In this document: in pieces, positions 6,054 through 15,414 of the stretch | Numbering within the stretch: the first letter of the stretch is position 1 | How the letters are laid out: the number at the start of each line of letters is the position of its first letter | Source: Actinomadura pelletieri DSM 43383 | GTDB lineage: Bacteria > Actinomycetota > Actinomycetes > Streptosporangiales > Streptosporangiaceae | Direction of reading: 5' to 3' | Assembly (NCBI RefSeq): GCF_003634705.1 | Contig: NZ_RBWU01000005.1 | Location: 62,001 to 126,000, forward strand | Length of the DNA stretch: 64,000 bases | The notes under the pieces: model-generated | Told to the model about the DNA's origin: nothing | Seen by the model: only the letters and a program-made list of their open reading frames with translations | The model's database searches: none | Made by a program: the position numbers and the translations under genes

Positions 6054-8579
6054 CTACTTCGGGACGGGCGCCGACCAGAGCAGAGGCACCTCGGACCGGC
6101 CGTCGTCGACGACGCCGGTCGCCACCACGGCGGGGCCCAGGGTGGTCACCTCGGTGAGGCGCTGGTCGCCGGGGCCCGTCAGACCCGGGACCTCGACGCG
6201 GCGCCAGGTGACCCCGTCGGCCGACGCGAGGACGGCCCCGTCCTGCCCCGAGGCGCTCGCCGTCACGACGAACCCGCTCGGCGTCGCGGTGACGGCGGTG
6301 GCGGTGACGTTCGCGCCGAGGTTCTGCGGCGTCCAGGTCGTCCCACCGTCCCCGGACACCAGCGCCGCGGAGTCCGCGCCGATCGCCACCAGGACGCCGC
6401 CGTGGGCGGCGATCCCCGTGAGCGGGGCCGAGGCGAGACCGGGCGGTAGCTTCGCGGGCGTCCAGGCCGCCCCGTCGGGCGACGTCCACACGGCCGGTGC
6501 CGCCCCCCGGCCGCCGACCGCGACATAGCCGCGCGCCGTCGCCGTCACATCGGCCGGGGCGCCGTCCAGGACGGTCCGCCGCCACGCGGCGAGATCCGGC
6601 GAGGCCCACGCCGACTCGGCGCCGACCGCGACATAGCCGGACGGCCCCGCGGCGACGGCCACGGGCGGTGGGCCCGCGGGGAACGGCGACCGCCGCCACA
6701 CCGCCCCGTCCTGCGAGGTCATCGCCAGCGGGCCGGGCGCCGCGCCGGAGGTGCGTCCCACGGCGAGCCAGCCCCGGTTCCCGCGCACGACGTCCGCGAG
6801 CCATCCGGGCGTGGCCGGGAACCCGGCCCGGGTCCACGCGCGGCCGTCGGGGGCGGACCAGATCGCGGCGCCTCCGTTCGTGGCGCCCACCGCGACGGCG
6901 CGGCCGGGGCCCCCGGCCAGCGACCGGATCGAGCGGTCCGGACGGACGGCGCCCGGCACCGTCCGCAGGGCGACACCGGACAGGTAGGCGTCATCGCCCT
7001 GCCGTCCGGCGATCATGAGCGTGCCCGCGGACACCGTCAGACCACCGGTCCCCACCGGCGCGGGGACGGTGCCGCCCGGACGCCAGGCCCGGCCGTCGTC
7101 GCTGCGCAGGACGGCGCGGGCGCCCCGCGCGCCGCGGACGATGACCGCGAGACCGTCCCGGGTCCCGCCGAAGCGCTCGATGCCCGCACCGCCGAACCGG
7201 CTCGCGGCCTGCCATCGGAGCCCGTCCGTCGAGGTGAACAGCACCCCGAACCGGTTGATCTTCCGCCTCTTCTTCCGCCGGACCACCTGCCGGGCCTCCC
7301 GGACGGTCGCGAACCCGCCCGGCCCGACCGCGAGGCCCTTGGTCGGGCCGTGGGAGCCCTGGGCCTGCGGCACCGCGACGGGCGTCCAGGTCCGTCCGGC
7401 GTCGGTGGAGCGCCAGAGGCCCTCGCCCAGCACCGTGCGCACGGCCTTCTTCCGGCCCTTCCTCACGACGACCCGCCGCGCCTGCGTGCCGTGCGCCACG
7501 AGCACGTTGCCGTACGCGGCCACGCCGTCGAGGCTCGTGACACCGGTGAGGCCCTCGACACGCCGCCAGGTCTCGCCGTCCGGCGACGTCCACACGACGG
7601 CACGGCCGGACGAGTCCCCGACCGCGACGAAGCCGGCGCCGGTGCGGGTCAGGTCGTTCACCCGGTCGGTCGGCGTGAACCCGGCGCCGAGTTGCCGCTT
7701 CGTCCAGGTCGTGGCGTTCACGCTCGTCCAGGCCACCGGGCCGCTCCCGCCGGCCGACGCGCCGAACGCCGCCCAGCGACCGGCCCCGCCCGCGACATGG
7801 CGCGGGACGTCGCCGCGCGGGGGAACGGAACCGTCGGTCGCGCGCACGCCCGCGACCGACCAGGTGCGTCCCGCGTCCGTGGAGAGGAGAAACCGAGCCC
7901 GCTCCCGTCCGGGAACGCCGGGGCCCTCGGTTCCGGCGGCGACGACGGTCGAGCCTGTCGAGGTGACGGCGGTGAGTTCCTGGACGAGCCCGTCGGTCGC
8001 GGCGGCCGGGTCGGCGGCGAACAGCGCGTCGGCCGCCACCGCACCGGGGACGGCCGGAACACGAGGCTCCACGGTCTCGTCCCCGCCCCGCGTCACCCCG
8101 ACGAGCACACCGCCCGCGACCGCGACGAGCCCCACCACGACGGCCAGCCGGACCCCCGACCTCTCCGCACGCGCCTTCTCCGCGCCCGCCTTCTCACGCA
8201 CCTTCTCCGGACGCGCCGGAACGGGCGGTGGCTGAGCCTCCGCGGGGCCCGCGACCCGCACGTCCTCGGGGTCGGGTTTCGAGCGGGCCGCGTCGCCGGG
8301 GGCGAGATCAGGGTCGGGCTTGGAGGCGGGCGGCTCCGCGGGGGCAGGGGGTTCCGCTGGTGTGGCCGGGCGTTCGCGGGGCGGGGCGCCGTGGCCCCAG
8401 GTCAGTCCGGCGGTCCGCCACGCCTCGTAGGCGCGCTGCCAGGGCGACAGCGTCGCGGGCATTTCGGCGAGATCGCCGGCGACGCCGAACGTCAGTCGCC
8501 GCCGGGCCCGGCGGGAGCCCGCGGGCTCGTCCTCGGCCGTCCGCCGGGCCTCGTTCTGCTCCGGAGTCCTCGCCGTCAC
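6054..8579 (-). CDS. membrane-anchored protein with BNR/Ycf48-like beta-propeller repeats
   Basis: An 841-residue protein. The N-terminal 130 residues are cytoplasmic, basic then proline-rich and disordered; one membrane helix (LAVVVGLVAVAGGVLVGV) follows near residue 165; the large remainder lies outside the cell. That part repeats a sialidase/BNR-type signature many times (S-x-D-x-G-x-T-W and variants such as STDAGRTWSV, SPDGETWRRV, SPDGAAWTPA, SGDGGTTWTPQ), predicting one or two propellers. The role is probably ligand or partner binding at the surface, not necessarily catalysis. The start is a GTG at 8579 with AAGGAG upstream; the longer ATG frame lacks a ribosome site. It is convergent with the metallothionein-like gene. 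Confidence 0.7.
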   Translation of the reverse strand: MTARTPEQNEARRTAEDEPAGSRRARRRLTFGVAGDLAEMPATLSPWQRAYEAWRTAGLTWGHGAPPRERPATPAEPPAPAEPPASKPDPDLAPGDAARSKPDPEDVRVAGPAEAQPPPVPARPEKVREKAGAEKARAERSGVRLAVVVGLVAVAGGVLVGVTRGGDETVEPRVPAVPGAVAADALFAADPAAATDGLVQELTAVTSTGSTVVAAGTEGPGVPGRERARFLLSTDAGRTWSVAGVRATDGSVPPRGDVPRHVAGGAGRWAAFGASAGGSGPVAWTSVNATTWTKRQLGAGFTPTDRVNDLTRTGAGFVAVGDSSGRAVVWTSPDGETWRRVEGLTGVTSLDGVAAYGNVLVAHGTQARRVVVRKGRKKAVRTVLGEGLWRSTDAGRTWTPVAVPQAQGSHGPTKGLAVGPGGFATVREARQVVRRKKRRKINRFGVLFTSTDGLRWQAASRFGGAGIERFGGTRDGLAVIVRGARGARAVLRSDDGRAWRPGGTVPAPVGTGGLTVSAGTLMIAGRQGDDAYLSGVALRTVPGAVRPDRSIRSLAGGPGRAVAVGATNGGAAIWSAPDGRAWTRAGFPATPGWLADVVRGNRGWLAVGRTSGAAPGPLAMTSQDGAVWRRSPFPAGPPPVAVAAGPSGYVAVGAESAWASPDLAAWRRTVLDGAPADVTATARGYVAVGGRGAAPAVWTSPDGAAWTPAKLPPGLASAPLTGIAAHGGVLVAIGADSAALVSGDGGTTWTPQNLGANVTATAVTATPSGFVVTASASGQDGAVLASADGVTWRRVEVPGLTGPGDQRLTEVTTLGPAVVATGVVDDGRSEVPLLWSAPVPK

Positions 8580-8691
8580 ACGCGCTCCTTCACGGTCCTC
8601 TCGGACCACCATCAAATCGCGCCACGCTCATCCATGTACGGACATCGACGTGAACGGCGGCCAATGGGGGCCGCGGGAGCGTTCTATCACC

Positions 8692-9255
8692 TCAAGGGCG
8701 GCGTATACGATCTTTCGCTTCGATCGACCCCTTGTAGCCGTAACCCCGGATGTGAACGACCGGTGAACCGGCGCGGGGATCGCCGTGGACCTCGGCGGAC
8801 ACGCCGACACCGTCCGTCTCCACGCGCACACCCGGCGGCACGATGATCTCGACCGTGGACTTGTAGGCAAGCACCCGCAGCCTCGTGACGGAGGCGTCCA
8901 GCTCGGCGGCGCGCAGGTCCAGCAGGCCGGTGCCCTTGTACACCGCGACCGTGAACCGTTCGGGCAGCCGCCAGCGGCCGGCCCTCGTGACGGAACTCTT
9001 GTACGCGACCTGGAAGCGTCCCACCGGGCCGCGCTCGGTGCCCTGGGGAACGACCTCGCGCCCACCGGGCGGCAGGTCGGCGGCCACGGCGCCGAGTTCC
9101 CCGTGTGTCCGGGCGGCGAGCACCAGGTCCATGCGCTCGTCGAGCTCCGCCTCGCTCAGCCGCCCCTCCGCGAAGGCCGTGTGCAGCCGGACGAGCATGT
9201 CGTCGCGATCGCGGTCCGAGGCCCGCACGGCCGGGGGGTGCCGCTCGACGCTCAT
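8692..9255 (-). CDS. DUF1707 domain protein with LiaF-like C-terminus
   Basis: A 187-residue soluble protein. The first 60 residues form the DUF1707 module (R-A-S-D-x-D-R-D, then L-x-x-A-F-A-E-G-R-L-S-x-x-E-L-D-E-R), a short helical SHOCT-like element common in actinobacteria. The C-terminal 110 residues have the repetitive beta pattern of the LiaF / cell-wall-active-antibiotic-response fold (two YKS/YKG blocks and VPPGVRVETDGVGVSAEVHGD). The exact function is unknown; related proteins link membrane stress to signalling. ATG start; the 207 bases upstream are shared with the divergent Uma2 gene. Confidence 0.75.
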   Translation of the reverse strand: MSVERHPPAVRASDRDRDDMLVRLHTAFAEGRLSEAELDERMDLVLAARTHGELGAVAADLPPGGREVVPQGTERGPVGRFQVAYKSSVTRAGRWRLPERFTVAVYKGTGLLDLRAAELDASVTRLRVLAYKSTVEIIVPPGVRVETDGVGVSAEVHGDPRAGSPVVHIRGYGYKGSIEAKDRIRRP

Positions 9256-9462
9256 CGCATCTCTCCCTTCGGGTGCCTCCGCAGGATCGGCCCTCCACCG
9301 ACGGGAGGGTCAAGGCCGAGAACGATCGAGATGTATCGTAACCAGTTTCCGCTCGGTTTTCGAGACATTGACCGCATCCCGACGCGCGATCATGAATGCG
9401 CGGCCTTCGGACGTCCGTCCGCTAGATTCGGAAACGGCCCGGGAACGAGGGGGGACGATTTC

Positions 9463-10047
9463 ATGGGCGGGACGTCCGGTCGCGCGCACGGTCCGTACAC
9501 CCTGTACGACCTGGACGCGCTCCCGGAGGACGGCCGCCGCTACGAACTCGCCGACGGCTGGCTGAACGAGCTGCCGGGCGACCTGTGGCACGACCACGCG
9601 GCGGACCAGTTGAAGGCCGTCCTCAAGGAGGCGGCCAGCCACGCCGACGCCGACGTCCACGTCGCCGGCGCCCCGCAGGACGTGACCACCCCCGCGGGCG
9701 TCCGCAAACCGGACGTCTTCGCCGTGAGCCGCGACACCGCCCGCGCCGCCCTGGAACGCCGGACCCGCACCTACTACGGACCCGACCTCATCCTGGTCGC
9801 CGAGGTCGTCACGCCCCGCACGGTCAGCGAGCAGATCGACCGCGTCCGCAAGGTCGACGAGTACGCCGCCACCGGCATCCCCCACTACTGGCTCGTCGAC
9901 CTGGAGCCACGCCCCACGATCACGCTTCTCGAACTCGTGGACGGCCGTTACGAGGTCACCGGCAAGGCCCGCTCCGGCGAGACCGTCACCCTGCGCCACC
10001 CCTACCCCGTGACCTTCGACCCCGCGCGTCTCTCCGAGATGGACTGA
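9463..10047 (+). CDS. Uma2 family (PD-(D/E)XK-fold) protein
   Basis: A 194-residue protein of the Uma2/DUF820 restriction-endonuclease-like fold, greatly expanded in actinomycetes and cyanobacteria and with no settled role. The active-site pattern is visible: V-R-K-P-D-V-F near residue 80, then L-V-A-E-V-V-T-P with the conserved glutamate, and later D-R-V-R-K-V-D-E-Y and Y-W-L-V-D. The ATG at 9463 follows GAGGGGGG, so upstream frame extensions are rejected. A second, divergent Uma2 gene lies at 41084. Repeat element R1 begins about 25 bases after its stop. Confidence 0.8.
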   Translation: MGGTSGRAHGPYTLYDLDALPEDGRRYELADGWLNELPGDLWHDHAADQLKAVLKEAASHADADVHVAGAPQDVTTPAGVRKPDVFAVSRDTARAALERRTRTYYGPDLILVAEVVTPRTVSEQIDRVRKVDEYAATGIPHYWLVDLEPRPTITLLELVDGRYEVTGKARSGETVTLRHPYPVTFDPARLSEMD

Positions 10048-10072
10048 CTGTACTTATTGCAGGAACGGCCCA

Positions 10073-10216
10073 CTTCGCTCGCCTGGCGGCTCGCTACGTG
10101 ACCGTCCCTGGGCGAACGCGCATCGCTTCGCGATCCGCCCGGCTCCGCTCGCCTTCGGCTTCGCTGCGCCGGGCGGGTCACGCGTTCGGCGCGGGCTGAG
10201 GCCCTCGCTTCGAACA
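10073..10216. repeat. structured intergenic repeat, copy R1
   Basis: The most divergent of five related intergenic elements. It contains the shared core CTCGCCTGGCGGCTCGC (10078-10094) and a long hairpin whose inner arms are CCGCCCGG (10135-10142) and CCGGGCGG (10169-10176), closed outside by CGTGACC (10097-10103) and GGTCACG (10176-10182). The loop region holds CTCGCCTTCGGC, also seen in copy R4. Confidence 0.6.
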
Positions 10217-10233
10217 CGATCTAGGCTCGGGGG

Positions 10234-10935
10234 GTGATGTTGCTGATGACGGTTGAGGGGTGGCTGGGGCAGCGGGGGCCGCGGTTCGTGCTGTCGGAGG
10301 CGGGGGCGGTGTGGGCGCCCACCGACGACGCCGGTGCGCTGGCCGTGGCCGACGACGTGTTCGCGGACGGGCAGGTCGTCGCCGTCACGCTCGACCCCGA
10401 GCCCGGCGCGATGCCGCCACGCGGGGCGATCGACCGGACGACGGCGTCCCGCGTCCGGTACGCGCGCCGCGGGCCCGCCGGCCGGCATGTGGCGCTCCTG
10501 GACCGTCCGGCGACGGCCGAGGCGCTGGACCTGCTGCCGCACCCCGAGGGCGGCTGGTTCCGGGAGACGTGGCGGTCGGAGGTGACCTTCACGCCGGATG
10601 GCTACCCGGGCGAGCGGGCGTCCGCCACCGGCATCTACTTCCTGCTGCCGCCGGGCGAGGAGTCGATGTGGCACACCGTCCGGTCCGCCGAGCTGTGGCT
10701 GTGGCATTCGGGCGGCCCGTTGACGCTGTTCCTCGGCGGCGACGGCGAACGGCCCGCCGAGACGCCGGACCCGGTCACCCTGGGCCCGGACGTGCTCGAC
10801 GGGCAGGCGCCGCAGGCCGTCGTACCGCCGGGAACCTGGCAGTCCGCGCGCCCCGCCGGGCCCACGGAAGTGCTGGTCAGCTGCGTCGTCTCGCCCGGAT
10901 TCGACTTCGCCGACTTCCGGGCGCCCGGCGGCTGA
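10234..10935 (+). CDS. DUF985 cupin protein with N-terminal extension
   Basis: A 233-residue protein. Residues about 105-230 are a DUF985 (cupin_5) barrel with L-L-P-H-P-E-G-G-W-F-R-E-T at its start, the central S-x-M-W-H-T and E-L-W-L-W-H-S-G blocks holding the likely metal histidines, and P-P-G-T-W-Q-S-A near the end. The first 100 residues (beginning MLLMTVEGW) are a separate small domain I do not recognise. DUF985 proteins are proposed sugar- or metal-binding cupins without confirmed reaction. Several ATG/TTG codons cluster at the start, so the exact N-terminus is uncertain. Confidence 0.75.
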   Translation: MMLLMTVEGWLGQRGPRFVLSEAGAVWAPTDDAGALAVADDVFADGQVVAVTLDPEPGAMPPRGAIDRTTASRVRYARRGPAGRHVALLDRPATAEALDLLPHPEGGWFRETWRSEVTFTPDGYPGERASATGIYFLLPPGEESMWHTVRSAELWLWHSGGPLTLFLGGDGERPAETPDPVTLGPDVLDGQAPQAVVPPGTWQSARPAGPTEVLVSCVVSPGFDFADFRAPGG

Positions 10936-10974
10936 CCAGCACCGACCGGATCGTTCCGACCGTCAGTAGCCGGG

Positions 10975-11583
10975 TCAGTAGCTGACCGTCGCCTGCGGGC
11001 CGCTCATCGTGCGCATGATGTGCTCGATCAGCGCGATGAGCACCTGCTTGGCGTCCTCCCGGTCGCGCACGTCGCAGGAGATCACCGGGATGTCCGGGGA
11101 CAGGTCGAGCGCGTCGCGGACCTGCTCGGGCGAGTGCCGTCCGGCCCCGTCGAACCGGTTCACGCCGATGATGAACGGCACGCCGCGCCGTTCGAAGTAG
11201 TCCACCGAGGCGAAGCAGTCGGCGAGCCGCCGGGTGTCGACGAGGACGACGGCGCCGAGCGCTCCCTTGGCCAGCTCGTCCCACATGAACCAGAAGCGGT
11301 CCTGACCGGGCGTGCCGAACACGAACAGGACGAGACCGTTGGGCAGGGTGATCCGCCCGAAGTCCATCGCCACGGTCGTCGTCGTCTTGCCCGCGACCGC
11401 GCTGGTGTCGTCGATCCCGATGCTCTTCTCGGTCAGGGCCTCCTCGGTGCGCAGTGGGCGGATCTCGCTGACCGCGCTGACCAGGGTGGTCTTGCCGACG
11501 CCGAAACCACCGGCCACGAGGATCTTCACCGTCAGCGCGGACTCACCCTGGCCGGCGGCCGCGTCAGAGCGCACGGATTCCAT
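10975..11583 (-). CDS. conservon small GTPase (CvnD-type)
   Basis: A 202-residue Ras-like GTPase, the last gene of the conservon. The G1 P-loop is GGFGVGKTT near residue 25; G3 is the conservon variant F-G-T-P-G-Q-D-R-F; G4 reads G-V-N-R-F-D in place of NKxD. In Streptomyces the equivalent proteins bind GTP and act with the roadblock and DUF742 proteins as a membrane-linked switch controlling antibiotic production and differentiation. The start codon overlaps the end of the DUF742 gene by 20 bases, a configuration typical of these operons. Residues after 190 are poorly conserved. Confidence 0.93.
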   Translation of the reverse strand: MESVRSDAAAGQGESALTVKILVAGGFGVGKTTLVSAVSEIRPLRTEEALTEKSIGIDDTSAVAGKTTTTVAMDFGRITLPNGLVLFVFGTPGQDRFWFMWDELAKGALGAVVLVDTRRLADCFASVDYFERRGVPFIIGVNRFDGAGRHSPEQVRDALDLSPDIPVISCDVRDREDAKQVLIALIEHIMRTMSGPQATVSY

Positions 11584-11953
11584 CGATCACTTCCTTGAGT
11601 ACGCGCTCGCTGGGGAACTGCGCCACCGGCGCGGGACGCCGGACCTGTAGCAGCGAGCGGTCGAGCAGATCGCCGAGCAGGACACGGACGACCCCGAGGG
11701 GGAGTTCCAGATCCGACGCTATCTCGGCGACCGACAGCGGTGTGCGGCAAAGTTCCAAGATCATATGATGTTCGGGCGCCAGCGGCGACGCCGAGGCGGG
11801 GTCCGGTGCGGACTCCGGGGGTTCCACGGCGGCGATCAGGGCGACGAGATCGAGTTCCGCGCCCTCGTAGTGCGTGCGGCCGCCGGTGAGCGCATACGGG
11901 CGGACGACCGGCCCCGCCGCGTCATCGTCTTCGTACCAGGTGCCGTCCTCCAT
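11564..11953 (-). CDS. conservon DUF742 protein (CvnC-type)
   Basis: A 129-residue DUF742 protein. It begins with the characteristic acidic tract followed by V-R-P-Y-A-L-T-G-G-R-T, and ends with a winged-helix-like segment (L-C-R-T-P-L-S-V-A-E-I-A-S-D-L-E-L-P-L-G-V-V-R-V-L-L-G-D-L). Conservon members of this family associate with the GTPase and roadblock partners; DNA binding has not been shown. The stop lies four bases after the end of the roadblock gene's reading direction start of the GTPase overlap, i.e. all four genes are packed with no free spacer. Confidence 0.92.
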   Translation of the reverse strand: MEDGTWYEDDDAAGPVVRPYALTGGRTHYEGAELDLVALIAAVEPPESAPDPASASPLAPEHHMILELCRTPLSVAEIASDLELPLGVVRVLLGDLLDRSLLQVRRPAPVAQFPSERVLKEVIDGIRAL

Positions 11954-11957
11954 GACG

Positions 11958-12398
11958 TCAACCGCCCGTCCCGGCCGCGGCCCGCGGGTCGGCCGACAGG
12001 TGCCGCCCGACGCGGGTGACGAGCATCGCCATCTCGTAGGCGATGATGCCGAGGTCGGCGTCGGCGTCGGCGAGGACGGCGAGGCACGCGCCCTGCCCGG
12101 CGGCGGTCACGAACAGGAACGACGACTCCATCTCGACGATCGTCTGTCGGACGGGCCCGCCGCCGAACGCCTCCCCGGCCCCCTTCGCGAGGCTCTGGAA
12201 GCTGGCGGCCACGGCGGACAGATGCTCGGACTCCTCACGGGACATCCCGCTCGAGGCCGCCATCCGCAGGCCGTCGCTCGACAGCACCACGGCGTTCTGC
12301 ACGGCGGCGACCTTCTGGACGAGGCTGTCGAGCAGCCAGTCCAGCTCGCCTCCGGCTCCGCCCGGAGTCTCCGCACCGGACTGCTGGGCCTGTGTCAT
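11958..12398 (-). CDS. conservon roadblock/LC7 protein (CvnB-type)
   Basis: A 146-residue roadblock/LC7 (MglB-like) protein, expected to bind the GTPase and tune its nucleotide state. The fold signature is clear: L-D-W-L-L-D-S-L-V-Q-K-V, then A-V-V-L-S-S-D-G-L-R-M-A-A-S-S-G, and a C-terminal strand-helix G-A-C-L-A-V-L-A-D-A-D-A-D-L-G-I-I-A-Y-E-M. The start ATG shares four bases (ATGA) with the stop of the kinase-like gene, and four bases separate its stop from the DUF742 start, so the operon is translationally coupled. Confidence 0.93.
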   Translation of the reverse strand: MTQAQQSGAETPGGAGGELDWLLDSLVQKVAAVQNAVVLSSDGLRMAASSGMSREESEHLSAVAASFQSLAKGAGEAFGGGPVRQTIVEMESSFLFVTAAGQGACLAVLADADADLGIIAYEMAMLVTRVGRHLSADPRAAAGTGG

Positions 12399-15022
12399 CG
12401 GGTGTCGCCCTCCTGGTGACCTGGTTTCGGAGCGGCCTGTGGTTTCGGCTTCCTGGCGGGTGGTCTCGCCCTCTTGGCGGACGGTCTCGGCCGCTTGGCG
12501 GGTGGTTTCGGAGCGGCCGGGGCCTCGGCGCCCTTCGTGCCCTCCGTGCCCTCCGTGCCCTCGGCGCCCTCGGCGCCCTCGGCGTCCTGTCGGCCGCGTT
12601 CCCAGCCGCGCTGCATGGCGGACAGCATCGACCGCATCGTCTCGGGCGAGCGCTCCCCGCCCTCCTCGGCCCGGTCCTTCTCGGGGGCCGGGGCGGCGTC
12701 CGCCGGGACGGGCGCGGACAGCGGCATCGTCCCGGCCGGTTCGGGCGGGGCGTTGCGCTGCGCGGCCAGGCGCGCGTCCACCCGCTGCCTCAGCTGGGGA
12801 GCGAGATGCTGCTGCCGCCGCCGCTTGGGCAGCTCGCCCTTCTTCAGCGGTGTCGCGGGCGGGGGCGGGGCCTCGGGTTCGGAGACGTCTCCGGCGGCGT
12901 CCCCGTTCGCGTTCTCAGGCGCCTCCTCGGCGGGGGCCTCGGCGACCAGCCGCACGATCCCGCCGGTCTGGGTGCCGCCGGACGCGGCGGCCGTGTCCTG
13001 CACGGTCTGGATCGGGCCGGTCGCCCGGCGCACCGGGGGCTCGTCGGCGTTCTCCACGACGATCGTGCCGGGGATCAGCGCGACGGCGGTCGTCCCGCCG
13101 TAGGGGGACGGCCGGAGCGTCACCGTGATCGAGTGCCGTTCCGCCAGCCGCGCGACGACGAACAGCCCGAGCTGGGCGGTGTCGGACGGGTCGAACTCCG
13201 GCGGGCGGGCGAGCCGTTCGTTCGCGACGCGCATCGCCTCCTCGGTCATGCCGAGCCCGCGGTCCTCGACCTCGATCGCGAAGCCGTTGGCGACCGCCTG
13301 GCCGCTGACCCGCACCGGCGACTGCGGCGGCGAGAACGTGGTGGCGTTCTCCACCACCTCGGCGAGCAGGTGGATGACGTCGGCGACCGCGGAGCCGAGC
13401 AGCGCGACCCGTGGCAGCGGCTGCACCTGGACGCGCGGATAGTCCTCGACCTCGGCGACCGCGCCGCGGACCACGTCCACCAGCGGGACGGGACGGCGCC
13501 AGCCGCGTCCGGCCGTCCGTCCGGCGAGGATGACCAGGCCTTCGGCATGGCGGCGCATCCGGGTCGCGAGATGGTCGAGGCGGAACAGGTCGGACAGCTC
13601 GGACGGGTCCTCGGTGCGACGCTCCATCGTGTCGAGCAGGCTGAGCTGGCGGTGCAGCAACGCCTGGTTGCGGCGCGCGAGGTTGACGAAGACCTCGCTG
13701 ATGCCGCGCCGGGCCGCGACCTCGCCCTCGGCGGCCAGCCGCACGGCCTCGTGGGCCCGGTCGAACGACTCGGCGATCTGCCGGATCTCGTCGATGTGGT
13801 AGGCGACGTCCGGCGCCGGTTCCGGTTCGGGGGTGCGTCCGGCGCGGATCTGCTCGGCCAGCTTCGGGAGCCGCTCGCGGGTGAAGGCGACGACGCCGGA
13901 GGCGAGCGTCCGGCACTCGCGCAGCAGCCGCCGGGAGACGCGGACCGCGAGCAGGGCCGACACGATGATGGCGACAAGTCCGAGGCCGCCGGTGAGGCCG
14001 AGCCGCAGGAACGCGTCGACCGCGATCTCCCTGGCGTGCTCGGTGACGTCGTCGAGGACCTTGATCTCCAGGGCGTACAGGTCGGCGTTGGCGGTGTCGA
14101 ACACCGACCGCCAGGTGGCGGGGTCGATGACCTCGACGCGCGCCCTGGCCGGCGCGGCCTCTCGCGCCGGGGCGGCGGCCCGGCCGGCGCCGGGCGCCTG
14201 GCGGGTCTTGCGCGGCTCGGCGGCCCCGGGCGGCTCCGCGCCACGGATGACCTGGTCCTCCAGCTCGCGGAGCTGGACGAACCGCGCGGATGCCACGAGA
14301 CCTTCGTAGCGGGTGCGGTCGGGGTCCGGCAGGTTCGTCGCGGCGTCGGTGAACAGCATCCGCTGGGCCCCGACGAGCTGCGCGAACATTCCGCGCTCGG
14401 CGGTGCTGACGCGTCCGGCGGCGAGCGCGCCGGTCAGCAGCGCGTCCTCGCGGGCCATGAACTCGCGGGCGCGGCCGATCTCGGCGAGGGTGCGGGAGTG
14501 CGCGGTGATGGAGCCGTCGCCGGGCGCGGTCGCGCCGTGGACGGCGAAGCTCGTGTCGATGAGCGTGTTGTAGTCGCGGAGGATCTGGCCGCGGTCGGCG
14601 GTCCGCTGGTCGACGTTCCGGCGGATCGTCTGGAGCGTGTCGAGGCCCCGGACGAGCGCGTCCACCCGCCGGACGGTGTGCGCCGGGAGCGCGTCGCGCA
14701 GGTCCCCGTCCGCGCTGCCCGCGCGGACGTCCGCCGCCGCCTTGTCGGTCGCCCGGCGCTGCTCCCGCATCGCTCCGGACGCCGCGAGCCGCCCGCCGAC
14801 GAGCTCGGCCATCGAGAGGCGCCGCTCCTTCTGCAGCCCGTGGACGAGCCGTTGCATCGGCAGCAACGTCTCCTGCTGGAACTTGCGGCTCTGGATGAGC
14901 TCGTTCGCGTCGCCGTAGGTCGTGCCGGTGAGGAAGACCCACAACGAGGCCAGCGCCAGCAACGGCACGAGGACCAGGACGGTGATCCTCGCCCGGATGG
15001 AGGAGAATCGAGGAACCTTCAC
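12395..15022 (-). CDS. conservon sensor kinase-like protein (CvnA-type, nitrate-sensing domain)
   Basis: An 875-residue membrane sensor heading the conservon. Membrane helix 1 spans about 12-32; a large extracytoplasmic NIT (nitrate/nitrite-sensing) region follows; helix 2 spans about 339-361; then a HAMP-like linker, a long coiled coil and a HATPase_c domain (V-V-E-N-A-T-T-F-S-P-P as N-box, D-R-G-L-G-M as G1 box). The last 200 residues are proline-, alanine- and lysine-rich and disordered, with an ET/EG acidic run. No phospho-acceptor histidine of the HisKA type is evident, as is usual for CvnA, so signalling probably goes to the roadblock/GTPase pair. No cytochrome P450 follows the operon. 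Confidence 0.92.
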   Translation of the reverse strand: MKVPRFSSIRARITVLVLVPLLALASLWVFLTGTTYGDANELIQSRKFQQETLLPMQRLVHGLQKERRLSMAELVGGRLAASGAMREQRRATDKAAADVRAGSADGDLRDALPAHTVRRVDALVRGLDTLQTIRRNVDQRTADRGQILRDYNTLIDTSFAVHGATAPGDGSITAHSRTLAEIGRAREFMAREDALLTGALAAGRVSTAERGMFAQLVGAQRMLFTDAATNLPDPDRTRYEGLVASARFVQLRELEDQVIRGAEPPGAAEPRKTRQAPGAGRAAAPAREAAPARARVEVIDPATWRSVFDTANADLYALEIKVLDDVTEHAREIAVDAFLRLGLTGGLGLVAIIVSALLAVRVSRRLLRECRTLASGVVAFTRERLPKLAEQIRAGRTPEPEPAPDVAYHIDEIRQIAESFDRAHEAVRLAAEGEVAARRGISEVFVNLARRNQALLHRQLSLLDTMERRTEDPSELSDLFRLDHLATRMRRHAEGLVILAGRTAGRGWRRPVPLVDVVRGAVAEVEDYPRVQVQPLPRVALLGSAVADVIHLLAEVVENATTFSPPQSPVRVSGQAVANGFAIEVEDRGLGMTEEAMRVANERLARPPEFDPSDTAQLGLFVVARLAERHSITVTLRPSPYGGTTAVALIPGTIVVENADEPPVRRATGPIQTVQDTAAASGGTQTGGIVRLVAEAPAEEAPENANGDAAGDVSEPEAPPPPATPLKKGELPKRRRQQHLAPQLRQRVDARLAAQRNAPPEPAGTMPLSAPVPADAAPAPEKDRAEEGGERSPETMRSMLSAMQRGWERGRQDAEGAEGAEGTEGTEGTKGAEAPAAPKPPAKRPRPSAKRARPPARKPKPQAAPKPGHQEGDTR

Positions 15023-15414
15023 GGCTTCGGCCTCCGGGGGCGGGGCATGCGGGGTTTTCCTCCCGATCTGTGGGAGTAAGGGGCGTGCCGGAGCCTACTA
15101 CGTGGGCGCGCGTTCCGGGCCGGCATCACGGCCTGCCGCGAAACGGTCACCCCCGGCACCAACGGAGCCCGGATAAACGAATCAACGGCCACAAGATTGC
15201 GGCAAAGCGGGATAATTTACATCATTTCGCACTGTTGTCCCGCGCCATTGCGCCATACTCTCGTTCTTCACCCACTGCTCGGCCCCATGGCCGGCACGGG
15301 AAGGAGAGCACGATTCACACAGGCGACCCCCACGTCCCCCACGCAGGCGACGGCGGCGACCGGGACGGGAGACCGAGACCCTGGACCGAGGGCGTCCGGG
15401 GCGAGGACGTTACG
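15023..15414. other. divergent intergenic region, conservon / CbiX-like gene
   Basis: About 390 bases without a gene. The centre (15175-15270) is clearly AT-richer than its surroundings and carries an interrupted palindrome, GCGGGATAA (about 15207-15215) and TTGTCCCGC (about 15235-15243), eight of nine positions complementary with a 19-20 base spacer. It probably contains the divergent promoters; I could not assign convincing -35/-10 pairs. Confidence 0.5.

Noticed and set aside
12392..15079. 895-residue plus-strand reading frame
   Set aside because: It lies antisense to the conservon kinase-like gene, which has clear NIT, HAMP and HATPase features; the plus frame is low-complexity R/G/D-rich and unlike any family.
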